57,299 nucleotides of DNA from Rhodospirillales bacterium (GTDB lineage Bacteria; Pseudomonadota; Alphaproteobacteria; Reyranellales; Reyranellaceae): assembly GCA_016185145.1 (NCBI GenBank), contig JACPOB010000076.1, positions 1 to 57,299 on the forward strand, in the 5' to 3' direction. The notes under the pieces were generated by a model that had not been told where the DNA came from, made no database searches, and was given only the letters and a program-made list of their open reading frames with translations. Made by a program: the position numbers and the translations under genes. Every line of letters starts with the position of its first letter. Position 1 is the stretch's first letter. This document shows positions 37,892-46,380 of the stretch, one piece after another.

Positions 37892-38035
37892 CTACAGGCA
37901 ATACGCCGCGATCAGGTCGATCAGGTAGGCCGGGCCGTTCAGGCCCCACATCACGAACGACACCGCCACCGCGGCGACCAGCAGGGAGGCGGCGCCCCAC
38001 AGGACGACGGAGCGCCACCCCGCGGTCATGGTCAT
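37892..38035 (-). CDS. Small membrane protein coupled to the MFS transporter
   Basis: 47 residues: MTMTAGWRSVVLWGAASL continuing into one long hydrophobic helix and ending LIDLIAAYCL. Its ATG overlaps the MFS stop codon (ATGA at 38032-38035), so translation is probably coupled. Some MFS carboxylate antiporters have a small membrane subunit encoded just after them, which makes this an accessory candidate. I do not recognise a named family with certainty. Confidence 0.55.
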   Translation of the reverse strand: MTMTAGWRSVVLWGAASLLVAAVAVSFVMWGLNGPAYLIDLIAAYCL

Positions 38036-39282
38036 GCCGGCTGCGGCACCGCCGCGGCCGGCCGCGCGAGCCGCTCCTCGACGATCGGCCAATGCAGCAG
38101 GGCCGAGACGAGGCCGAGCGCGATCGAGATCCACCACATCAGGTCGTAGTTGCCCTGCAGGTCGTACAGCCGGCCGCCACCCCAGCCGCCGAAGAAGCTG
38201 CCGACCTGGTGTCCGAAGAACACGATGCCGTTCAGCATGGTGAGATGCACCGGTCCGAAGATGAAGCCGACCAGCGACGTGGTGAGGGGCACGGTACCCA
38301 GCCACAGGAAGCCGAGCGCTGCGGCGAAGATCAGCACCGAGGCCGCCGACAGGGGAGCCAGCACGAAGCCCAGGAAGACCAGCGAGCGCAGCAGGTAGAG
38401 CAGCGTGAGCAGGTTCTTGCGCTTGTACTTGCCGCCCATCGAGCTCCACAGGATGGCGCCCGCGATGTTGAACAGTCCGACCATGCCGATCGCCCAGCCG
38501 CCGAGCTCGGCCGGCGAGAGCTCGATGCCGAACAGGGACAGCCCGATGCCCTTGTCCGAGATGTAAGCCGGCAGATGGCCGCCGACGAAGGCGACGTGGA
38601 AGCCGCAGACGAAGTAGCCGATCACCAGCAGCACGTAGCTCTTCTGCGCGAAGGCTTCCGACAGCGCCTCGCCGGTCGACTGCCTGCCGCCTCCGGCCTT
38701 GCGGCTGGCGGCGATCTGCTGGCTGTCGTTCAGCCCGGCCGCCAGGAAGATCATCAGCACGGCAATGCCGGTCAGCGCCCACATGGTGGGCCGCCAGTCG
38801 CCGAACCAGTTCTGCAGCACGGCCGCCAGCGGAACGATGAAGAACTGGCCGAACGAGCCGCCGGCCGAGCAGATGCCGACCGCCAGCGCCGCCTTGGCGG
38901 GCGGCGCCACGCGCAGGATCACGCCCAGCACCGGTCCGAACGAAGCGGCCGACAGGCCGATGCCGACCAGGATGTTGCCCAGCACCAGCATGAAGCCGTC
39001 ATGCATGGTCGCCGTCACCACCATGCCCAGCACGTAGATCGCGCCGCCGCCGGCGATGGTCCAGGCCGAGCCGAAACGGTCGCACAGCCGGCCCGACAAC
39101 GGTGCCACGGCACCCATCAGCAGCATGGAGAGCGCGGTGCCGAAGGAGAACAACTCGCGGCCGACATGCAACTCGGCCGAAACAGGCTTCAGGAAGATGC
39201 CGAAGCTCTGGCGCACGCCCAGACCGATGGTGAGGACGAGGAAACCGCACCAAACGGCGGTCCAATAGGAACGGGAGGTCAT
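38032..39282 (-). CDS. MFS transporter (monocarboxylate/oxalate-formate-like)
   Basis: 416 residues with about 12 membrane helices. The N-terminal GLGVRQSFGIFLKPVSAEL, the loop APLSGRLCDRFGSAWTIAGG (motif A-like), and the later KYKRKNLLTLLYLLRS and GSFFGGWGGGRLYD segments fit the MFS proton/monocarboxylate group. A likely anionic organic acid substrate is inferred only. It overlaps by 4 bases the small downstream membrane protein. Confidence 0.85.
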   Translation of the reverse strand: MTSRSYWTAVWCGFLVLTIGLGVRQSFGIFLKPVSAELHVGRELFSFGTALSMLLMGAVAPLSGRLCDRFGSAWTIAGGGAIYVLGMVVTATMHDGFMLVLGNILVGIGLSAASFGPVLGVILRVAPPAKAALAVGICSAGGSFGQFFIVPLAAVLQNWFGDWRPTMWALTGIAVLMIFLAAGLNDSQQIAASRKAGGGRQSTGEALSEAFAQKSYVLLVIGYFVCGFHVAFVGGHLPAYISDKGIGLSLFGIELSPAELGGWAIGMVGLFNIAGAILWSSMGGKYKRKNLLTLLYLLRSLVFLGFVLAPLSAASVLIFAAALGFLWLGTVPLTTSLVGFIFGPVHLTMLNGIVFFGHQVGSFFGGWGGGRLYDLQGNYDLMWWISIALGLVSALLHWPIVEERLARPAAAVPQPA

Positions 39283-39352
39283 TGTGGCAACTTGCGGTCG
39301 AGGGGAGGAACTGACAAGGCGTTCGCCTTGAGGCTTTCCATAGAATTACTTC

Positions 39353-40912
39353 ATGCCTTCAAAAGCCACGATGTGGCACAACTTGTCCATGGCGCGACTG
39401 TGCTGGCGGGGCGGCTTGGCAGCATTCCTGATCATTTTGGCAGGAAGCGCGTTGGCCGCGCCGCGACTGGAGCGCGAGCGCTGTTCCTTCAAGCCGCCGC
39501 GCGGCGATCGCATCGAATGCTACGTGCTGATCGTGCCGGAGAACCGCGAGCAGCCCGAGGGCCGTGAGGTGCGCCTGAAGGTGGCCGTGCTCAAGGCCAA
39601 GCGCACCGCCAGTGCCGAGCCGATGGTCTATCTTTCGGGCGGCCCCGGCGATGCGCCGCTGGTCGCCTCTACTCCCGGCGCCGACGCGTTGGCCGAAGGC
39701 GACTGGTGGAACGAGACGGCCAACATCCGCCGCAAGCGTGACGTCGTCATCCTGAGCCAGCGCGGCGCCGGCGGCGCCACGCCCAATCTCGACTGCTTCG
39801 ATCCGCGCACCAGCGAGCCCGCCAAGGCACGTCGCCGCGCGGTGACGGAGGAGCAGGAGCGCGAGATCCTGACGCGCTGCCGCTCCGGTCTCGACCGGCG
39901 CAGGATCGATCTCGGCATGTACACCACGCCGGCGCTGGCCGACGACGTGGCCGATCTCGCCGCCGCCATGTCTCAGGGCCGCATCAACATCTACGGCGTC
40001 TCCTACGGCACGCGCTGGGCGCTGGAGGTGATGCGGCGTCATCCCAACCTGGTACGCGCCGCCGTGCTCGACGGCGTCTACCCGCCGCAGGTCAACGGCG
40101 AGCAGAACGAATCCGACATCGTGCGTCGCGCCTTCGAGCAGCTCTATACCGACTGCGCCGCCGACGCGCTGTGCCGAGAACGCCATCCGATGCTGCGCGC
40201 CACGGTCGAAAGCGCGATCGAATCGGCACAGGGCAATCCGCTCGAGCTCAAGTTGCAGCTCGAGGACGGGCCGCAGCCGGTGCAGCTCGACGGGGCCAAG
40301 CTTCTGATGGTGCTGCTGCACATGATGCGCGAGGGCGAGGCGGCATTGATCCCCGAGACCGTCAGCGCGATCCAGCGCAACGACCTGCGCCTGGTGAAGA
40401 TGTTCGCCGAGGATCTGGAGAGCAATGACGGCGGCCTGCTCGAGCAGAACGCCCAGCAGTTCGACGGGCTCTACAACAGCATCGAGTGTCGCGAGACCTG
40501 GGCTGCCGTCGATCGCGCCGCGCGACGCAAGCAGATCGAGGCGAGCGGCGTCTATGGCCTCACTGCCAAGACCAGCAAGTCGCCGGCTTTCTGTCCGGTA
40601 TGGCGCGTGGCGCCGGCGCCGGCGTCGGAACGCCAGCCGGTCAAGGCTGCGACGCCGACGTTGCTGCTCAGCGGTACCTACGACTGGCTGACGCCGCCGG
40701 CCTGGGGCCGTGAGGCCGCGCGGCACCTGTCGTCATCGCGCCATGTCGTGTTCCGCGCCCAGGGCCACGGCGTTGTCGTGCAGGATCCGTGCGCCGCGCG
40801 CCTGCGCGACGCCTTCATCGACAACCCGGAGCCGAAGCGGGCGCTGCCCTGCCGCGCCGACACGCCGCCGAATTTCACCGCGGCGTTCGAACGGGCGCGC
40901 AATCTGCCTTAG
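39353..40912 (+). CDS. Exported alpha/beta hydrolase with TAP-like C-terminal domain
   Basis: 519 residues. Signal segment about residues 18-36 (GGLAAFLIILAGSALA). The alpha/beta hydrolase core has an oxyanion block YLSGGPGDAPL and the nucleophile elbow GVSYGT (Ser, about residue 215). The C-terminal VWRVAPAPASERQPVKAATP onward, with LLLSGTYDWLTPPAWGREAA and HGVVVQDPC, fits the tripeptidyl-aminopeptidase-type (TAP) domain. Peptidase or esterase activity is possible. In-frame ATGs at 39371 and 39389 are alternative starts. The stop codon (40910-40912) touches the left end of a MITE-like element. Confidence 0.85.
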   Translation: MPSKATMWHNLSMARLCWRGGLAAFLIILAGSALAAPRLERERCSFKPPRGDRIECYVLIVPENREQPEGREVRLKVAVLKAKRTASAEPMVYLSGGPGDAPLVASTPGADALAEGDWWNETANIRRKRDVVILSQRGAGGATPNLDCFDPRTSEPAKARRRAVTEEQEREILTRCRSGLDRRRIDLGMYTTPALADDVADLAAAMSQGRINIYGVSYGTRWALEVMRRHPNLVRAAVLDGVYPPQVNGEQNESDIVRRAFEQLYTDCAADALCRERHPMLRATVESAIESAQGNPLELKLQLEDGPQPVQLDGAKLLMVLLHMMREGEAALIPETVSAIQRNDLRLVKMFAEDLESNDGGLLEQNAQQFDGLYNSIECRETWAAVDRAARRKQIEASGVYGLTAKTSKSPAFCPVWRVAPAPASERQPVKAATPTLLLSGTYDWLTPPAWGREAARHLSSSRHVVFRAQGHGVVVQDPCAARLRDAFIDNPEPKRALPCRADTPPNFTAAFERARNLP

Positions 40913-41169
40913 CTGAGGGCGCGCCACTAGAGGCGGAGTAAACTCCGCCTCTAGTGGCGCGTCATCGACTTCGAAGAAGCGAAGTCACCTCACCCTGAGG
41001 AGCGCCCGAAGGGCGCGTCTCGAAGGGTGGGCAACAACATGACCGTTGCCCACCCTTCGAGACGCATCGCTCCGCGATGCTCCTCAGGGTGAGGTGGTGT
41101 TGGATCAGCGATCTCATGACGCGCCACTTACGGCGGAGTTTACTCCGCCTCTAGTGGCGCGCCCCCAGC
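40912..41169. mobile_element. MITE-like element, copy 2 (258 bp)
   Basis: The right end at 41153-41169 is the exact reverse complement of the 17-base left end of copy 1; the left end here (40912-40928) differs by one base. Each end sits inside a long palindrome: arms 40920-40939 and 40942-40961 are perfect 20-base complements around AA, and arms 41120-41139 and 41142-41161 are similar with three mismatches. The CACCTCACCCTGAGGAGC inner repeat (40986-41003) and its complement (41079-41096) are nested between. The element has no gene. Its left end begins on the last base of the hydrolase stop codon. Confidence 0.78.
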
Positions 41170-41319
41170 CTCCCTTTTTTGGCTGCTGTCAGGGACCCTC
41201 GCATGAACTATGCATGAGACGATTTGCGCCCTGCGCCTGTCCGTGGGGGCATGAGGCGGCTGGATTAGACACAAATTTGTTGTAATAATGCGAATGAAAG
41301 ACGAGAGGCCAAGGCAGCT
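41170..41319 (+). promoter_or_regulatory. Leader region of the hyf-like operon
   Basis: 150 bases without a gene. ACAAATTTGT (41271-41280) is a 10-base palindrome; just downstream TAATAAT (41283-41289) is a possible -10 box, but no convincing -35 is present at the right distance. GCATGA occurs twice near 41200-41217. Promoter assignment is weak. Confidence 0.35.
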
Positions 41320-43326
41320 GTGCCCGTGATGTATGTAGTTGGCGCCGCGTTAGGGGCACTTGCTGTTGCCGCGGCTTTCGCCGCCGTCGCGCGCGGCGTC
41401 GCGTTGGCTGCCGTCTACCCGCTGAGCGCTTTGGCCGCTGCGGCATTGGCCGCCGTCGATCTGCAGGTGCTGCTGAGCGGCAGCGATCTTGTGCTGCAAT
41501 TGCCGATCGGCCTGCCGACGACCGGCCTTCATCTTCGGCTGGACACGCTTTCGGCCTTCTTCGGCATCGTGATCAACATCGGTGTGCTGGCGGCCAGCCT
41601 CTACGGCATGGGGCTCGACCGGGCCAAAGAACTGACGCCGCGCGTAGAACCGTTGTTCGCGCTGTTCGCCGCCGCCATGAACCTGGTCCTGCTGGCTGAC
41701 GACGCCTATGCCTTTCTGTTCTCCTGGGAGCTGATGTCGCTGGCGTCGTGGGCGCTGGTGGCGGCCCGTCACACCGATCCGGAAAGCCGGCGAGCCGCCC
41801 ATCTCTATCTCGTCATGGCGGCGATCGGCACGGTGGCGTTGCTGTTCGCGTTCGGCGGGATGGCTGGGCCTGCCGGTGGCTATGTCTTCGACACCATGCG
41901 CGGCCATCCGCCCGAGCCGCTGGTGGCCGGTCTGGTGCTGGCCGCCGCCCTGGTCGGCTGCGGCTCGAAGGGCGGGTTGATCCCGTTGCATGCCTGGCTG
42001 CCGCTCGCCCATCCGGCGGCGCCGAGCCACGTCTCGGCGCTGATGAGCGGCGTCATGACCAAGGTGGCGATCTACGGCTTCGTCCGTATCGTCTTCGATC
42101 TGCTGGGGTCGCCGGCGTGGTGGTGGGCGCTGCCGCCGATCATCCTGGGCGCCCTGACGGCCGTGCTCGGCCTGCTCTACGCCGTGCTCGATCGCGATCT
42201 CAAGCGCGTCCTCGCCTATTCGACGATCGAGAATGTCGGCGTGATCTTCGTGGCGCTGGGCCTGGCGATCGCCTTTCGCGCCAACGGCCAGCACGAGGGC
42301 GCCGCCGTTGCCATGGCCGCCGCACTTCTGCACGTGCTCAATCATTCCTGGTTCAAGTCGCTGCTCTTCCTGGGGGCCGGCGCGGTGTTGCACGCCACGG
42401 GACGACGGGACCTCGATGGGCTGGGCGGCCTGATCCATCGCATGCCGCGCACCGCCGCCTTCTTCCTGGTGGGCGCGCTCGCCGCCTCGGCGTTGCCGCC
42501 GCTGAACGGCTTCGTTTCCGAATGGCTGTTGTTCCAGGCCGTCATCGCCTCGCCGGCCTTGCCACAGGAGGCGCTGCACTTCGCCTCGCCGGCGATCGGC
42601 GCCCTGCTGGCCCTGGCGGCCGCCCTGGCCGCGGCCTGCTTCGTCCGCGTCTACGGCACGGCCTTCCTCGGCCGGCCGCGCAGCAGCGAAGCGGACCATG
42701 CGCACGATGTTCCGCTGGTCCAGCAGATCGCCATGGGCGGCCTGGCCTTGCTCTGCATTCTCGGCGGGCTGCTGGGCAGCATCCTGGTCATGGGGCTGGC
42801 GCCGGTGTTGCGCGATCTGGTGGGCGAAGGCCTGCCGCGCGCCGGCAGCGGGCCTACGGTGTTCTCGCTGATCGCCTTCGATCCGGCGCGCAGCATCTAC
42901 GACGCGCCGGTCATCGCGCTGTTCGTCGCCATCGCCTCGCTCACCACTCTGGTCGTTGTCCATCGCCTGTCGGCGCGGCGCACGCGCCGTGGTCCAGCCT
43001 GGGATTGCGGCTTCCCCGATCCGTCGCCGGCCACGCAATACACCGCCTCGAGCTTCGCGCAGCCGCTGCGCCGCGTGTACGGCGCGGCGGTCTTCGCGGC
43101 ACGCGAGACCGTCGACATGCCGCCGCCCGGCGACAGTCGGCCGGCGCGTTTCTCGGTCGTGTTGGTCGACTATGTCTGGCAGGCGCTCTACGCGGCGCCC
43201 GGTCGGGCCGTGCTGCGCTTGTCCGAGCGCCTGAACACCCTGCAGTTCCTCACCATTCGCCGCTATCTCGTGCTGATGTTCGCGGCCCTGGTCGTGCTGC
43301 TGGCGATCGCGGCGGTGACGGCATGA
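41320..43326 (+). CDS. hyfB: Hydrogenase-4 subunit B-like antiporter module (HyfB/NuoL-type)
   Basis: 668 residues, mostly hydrophobic, with about 14-16 membrane helices. It belongs to the Mrp/Complex-I antiporter family: FSWELMSLASWALVAARHTD carries the conserved membrane-face Glu, and GSKGGLIPLHAWLPLAHPAA and LKRVLAYSTIENVG are family loops with the transport Lys and His. This module is thought to move protons or sodium ions, driven by an attached electron-transfer part. Starts GTG 41320, GTG 41326 and ATG 41329 are all in frame. It is the first of six overlapping or tightly spaced genes. Confidence 0.93.
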   Translation: MPVMYVVGAALGALAVAAAFAAVARGVALAAVYPLSALAAAALAAVDLQVLLSGSDLVLQLPIGLPTTGLHLRLDTLSAFFGIVINIGVLAASLYGMGLDRAKELTPRVEPLFALFAAAMNLVLLADDAYAFLFSWELMSLASWALVAARHTDPESRRAAHLYLVMAAIGTVALLFAFGGMAGPAGGYVFDTMRGHPPEPLVAGLVLAAALVGCGSKGGLIPLHAWLPLAHPAAPSHVSALMSGVMTKVAIYGFVRIVFDLLGSPAWWWALPPIILGALTAVLGLLYAVLDRDLKRVLAYSTIENVGVIFVALGLAIAFRANGQHEGAAVAMAAALLHVLNHSWFKSLLFLGAGAVLHATGRRDLDGLGGLIHRMPRTAAFFLVGALAASALPPLNGFVSEWLLFQAVIASPALPQEALHFASPAIGALLALAAALAAACFVRVYGTAFLGRPRSSEADHAHDVPLVQQIAMGGLALLCILGGLLGSILVMGLAPVLRDLVGEGLPRAGSGPTVFSLIAFDPARSIYDAPVIALFVAIASLTTLVVVHRLSARRTRRGPAWDCGFPDPSPATQYTASSFAQPLRRVYGAAVFAARETVDMPPPGDSRPARFSVVLVDYVWQALYAAPGRAVLRLSERLNTLQFLTIRRYLVLMFAALVVLLAIAAVTA

Positions 43327-44291
43327 CCGGCGATCTCGTCCTGCAGTTCCTGGCGCAAGGCGCGCAGATGACCTTCGTGCTGCTGATCGCGCCGCTGGCC
43401 GTCGGGGTGGTGCGCCGCGTCAAGGCGCTGCTGATGCGCCGTCAGGGCCCGCCGTTGGTGCAGGCCTATCTCGACCTGGCCAAGCTCCTGCGCAAGGAGT
43501 CGGTGGTCGCCGACAGCGCCTCCTGGCTGTTCCGCAGCGCGCCCTATCTGGTCTTCGCCCTGACCTGGGTGGCCGCCGCCCTGGTGCCGAGCTTCGCCTC
43601 GGGATTGATGTTCAACTGGGCGGCCGACGTCGTGGCGCTGGTGGCGCTGCTGGGCGCCGCCCGCGCCCTGCTGGCGCTCGCCGGCATGGATGTCGGGACC
43701 AGCTTCGGCGGCATCGGCTCGTCGCGCGAGATGATGATCGCCACGCTGGCCGAGCCGGCCATGATGCTGATCGTGCTGACGCTCGCCATTGCCGCCGGCA
43801 CGACGCGACTGGCGGGCGTCGCCGACTTCTTCATCGCCGAGCCGTTCGGCGTGCGCGTATCGCTGGCGCTCTCCCTGGTGGCCCTGATCATCGTGGCGCT
43901 GGCCGAGAATGCCCGCATCCCGGTCGACAATCCGGTGACACACCTGGAGCTCACCATGGTCCACGAGGCCATGGTGCTGGAGTACTCCGGCCGGCATCTG
44001 GCGCTGATCGAGGCGGCCAGCCATCTCAAGCTGGTCCTCTACATCTCGCTGCTGATCTGCCTGTTCGCGCCGTTCGGCATGGCGCCCGCCAGCGCCGGCG
44101 TCGCCGGCTGGCTGCTCGGGCTCGTGGCCTGGACGGTCAAGCTGTTGGCCGGCGCCGCGCTGCTCGGCCTGTGGGAGGTCAGTATCGCCAAGATGCGCGT
44201 CTTCCGTCTTCCCGACTTTGTCGGCATCGCCTTCGTGTTCGGCTTCCTCGCCATCCTGCTGGCCTTCCTGACGCGCGGGGTGTTCTCGTGA
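43323..44291 (+). CDS. hyfC: Hydrogenase-4 subunit C-like membrane anchor (HyfC/NuoH-type)
   Basis: 322 residues with about eight membrane helices. Conserved features are RRQGPPLVQAYLDLAKLLRK (near 40-59) and AENARIPVDNPVTHLELTMV with the acidic residues of the NuoH/HyfC family (about 199-218). It connects the antiporter module to the soluble arm, replacing NuoH. It overlaps hyfB by four bases (ATGA). Confidence 0.93.
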   Translation: MTGDLVLQFLAQGAQMTFVLLIAPLAVGVVRRVKALLMRRQGPPLVQAYLDLAKLLRKESVVADSASWLFRSAPYLVFALTWVAAALVPSFASGLMFNWAADVVALVALLGAARALLALAGMDVGTSFGGIGSSREMMIATLAEPAMMLIVLTLAIAAGTTRLAGVADFFIAEPFGVRVSLALSLVALIIVALAENARIPVDNPVTHLELTMVHEAMVLEYSGRHLALIEAASHLKLVLYISLLICLFAPFGMAPASAGVAGWLLGLVAWTVKLLAGAALLGLWEVSIAKMRVFRLPDFVGIAFVFGFLAILLAFLTRGVFS

Positions 44292-44947
44292 GCCAGGCCT
44301 ACGAGATCTCCCATCTGCTGGCCGGCGCGATGCTGGTGACGAGCTTCGCCCTGCTTTACCAGCAGCGCATCACCGCCGTGCTCAATACCTTCGCCGTGCA
44401 GTCGATCACGCTGGCATTGGCGGTGGCCTGGGCCGCCTGGTCGGACAACCGGCCGGATCTCTTCATCACCGCCCTGATCGCGCTGACGCTGAAGGGCATC
44501 GTCATCCCGCTGGCCTTGCTCCGCACCGTCGAGCGGCTGGGCATCCATCGCGAGGTCGAGAAGGTGGTGGGGGTGGGTGTCGCCCTGATCGTCGGGCTCG
44601 CCCTGACGGGGCTGGCGCAGGCCCTGGTCGTCAAGGTCGCGGTCGGCACGGCGAGCCACGCCCGCGAGGCCCTGGCGCTGGCGCTGGCCATCGTGTTGCT
44701 GGGCTTCCTGATGATGATCGTGCGGCGCAATGCGGTGACGCAGATCGTCGGCTTCATGTCGATGGAGAACGGGCTGATCCTCGCCGCCACCGGCGCCCGC
44801 GGCATGCCCCTGGTGGTCGAGGTCAGCGTCGCCTTCTCGGTGCTGATCGCGCTGTTCGTTTTCGCCGTGTTCGTGTTCCGCATCCGCGAGCGGTTCGACA
44901 CGATCGACATCGAGGCGCTCGATCGCGTGCGCGGGGACCGCCGATGA
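44288..44947 (+). CDS. hyfE: Hydrogenase-4 subunit E-like membrane protein (HyfE)
   Basis: 219 residues with about six membrane helices. Its C-terminal part (RRNAVTQIVGFMSMENGLIL) resembles NuoK/MrpC. The GTG start at 44288 overlaps the hyfC stop by four bases. Both neighbours are Complex-I/Hyf subunits, so it is a proton- or ion-channel subunit of the same complex. Confidence 0.9.
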   Translation: MSQAYEISHLLAGAMLVTSFALLYQQRITAVLNTFAVQSITLALAVAWAAWSDNRPDLFITALIALTLKGIVIPLALLRTVERLGIHREVEKVVGVGVALIVGLALTGLAQALVVKVAVGTASHAREALALALAIVLLGFLMMIVRRNAVTQIVGFMSMENGLILAATGARGMPLVVEVSVAFSVLIALFVFAVFVFRIRERFDTIDIEALDRVRGDRR

Positions 44948-46380
44948 TCCACGCCTACCAGCTCGTGGTCCTGGTGCCCTTCGCCTCGGCGTTGCTGCTG
45001 GTGGCGATGCCGGGCTATCGCCTCGGCGCCTTCCTGAACGTGCTGGCGTCCGGAGCGACGCTCGCCGCCGGCCTGTGGCTGCTGGCCGGCCAGGGGCTGG
45101 TCGGCGAGTACGCCATCGTCGATGAATTCAACATCGTCTTCATCGTCATCAACACGCTGGTCGGCTTCACCACCGCCCTGTTCAGCGCCTCCTACATCGG
45201 CCACGAGATAGAGACCGGCCGATTGTCGCCGGCCTTCGTCCGATTCTACCACGCGATGTTCCAGGCGATGATGGGCTCGATGAACGTCGCCCTTGTCGCC
45301 AACAACATCGGCGTCATGTGGGTCGGCCTGGAGCTCGCGACGCTGATCACCGTGGTGATGGTCGGCCTCTACCGCACGCCGCAGGCGATCGAGGCGGCGT
45401 GGAAGTACTTCATCCTGGCCAGTGTGGGCATCTCGCTCGCTTTCTTCGGCACCATCCTGATCTACCTCGCCGGCCAGGAGACGTTGGGCGAAGGCGCACC
45501 CGCGATGACCTGGAGCCTGCTGCACGAGGCAGCCTCGCGGATGGATCCGGCGATCCTCGATCTGGCGTTCATCTTCCTGCTGGTCGGCTACGGCACCAAG
45601 GTCGGGCTGGCGCCCTTGCATGCCTGGCTGCCGGACGCGCATGCCGAGGGTCCGACGCCCATCTCCGCGGTGCTGTCCGGCCTGCTGCTCAACGTGGCGC
45701 TCTACGCGCTGCTGCGCTTCAAGATGCTGGTGGCCGGCCAGCCGCTGGCGCTCGATCCCGGCCCGATCATGATCGTGATGGGGCTGGTGTCGCTGATCTT
45801 CGCCGCCTTCATGCTGTACCAGCGGCGCGACATCAAACGGTTCTTCGCCTATTCCTCGATCGAGCATATGGGCCTGATCGTGTTCGCCTTCGGCATGGGC
45901 GGACCGATCGCCAATTTCGCCGGCCTGCTGCACATGGCCATGCACAGCCTGACCAAGTCGGGCATCTTCTTCGCCGTCGGCCATATCGCCCAGGCCAAGG
46001 GTAGCCAGCGCTTCGCCGATATCTCGGGGCTGAGCGTCACCCATCCGCGGCTGGCCGTCGCCTTCGCCCTGGCCGTGCTGGCGATCGCCGGGCTGCCGCC
46101 GTTCGGCGTCTTCACCAGCGAGTTCCTGATCCTGACCACGACCTTCGCCCGCGAGCCCTGGCTCGCCATCCTGCCGGCTTTCGGTCTGCTGGTCGGCTTC
46201 GGAGCGCTGCTGATGCGCCTGCAGGGCACGATCTTCGGCGAGCCGTCGGGCCCGGCCCATCGCGTCGACGGCTCTTCCGTGCCGATGGTCGTGCATCTGT
46301 TGCTGGTGCTCTCGGCCGGCATCTTCCTCCCGCCCGCGCTCGTCGCCTGGTTCCGGCGCGCCGCGGAGCTTCTGGGATGA
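44944..46380 (+). CDS. hyfF: Hydrogenase-4 subunit F-like antiporter module (HyfF/NuoN-type)
   Basis: 478 residues with about 14 helices. It is a second Mrp-type antiporter subunit, with YGTKVGLAPLHAWLPDAHAE, RRDIKRFFAYSSIEHMGLI and GLLHMAMHSLTKSGIFFAVG. Having two antiporter subunits means the complex could move several ions per turn. It overlaps hyfE by four bases and the next gene by four bases. Confidence 0.93.
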   Translation: MIHAYQLVVLVPFASALLLVAMPGYRLGAFLNVLASGATLAAGLWLLAGQGLVGEYAIVDEFNIVFIVINTLVGFTTALFSASYIGHEIETGRLSPAFVRFYHAMFQAMMGSMNVALVANNIGVMWVGLELATLITVVMVGLYRTPQAIEAAWKYFILASVGISLAFFGTILIYLAGQETLGEGAPAMTWSLLHEAASRMDPAILDLAFIFLLVGYGTKVGLAPLHAWLPDAHAEGPTPISAVLSGLLLNVALYALLRFKMLVAGQPLALDPGPIMIVMGLVSLIFAAFMLYQRRDIKRFFAYSSIEHMGLIVFAFGMGGPIANFAGLLHMAMHSLTKSGIFFAVGHIAQAKGSQRFADISGLSVTHPRLAVAFALAVLAIAGLPPFGVFTSEFLILTTTFAREPWLAILPAFGLLVGFGALLMRLQGTIFGEPSGPAHRVDGSSVPMVVHLLLVLSAGIFLPPALVAWFRRAAELLG

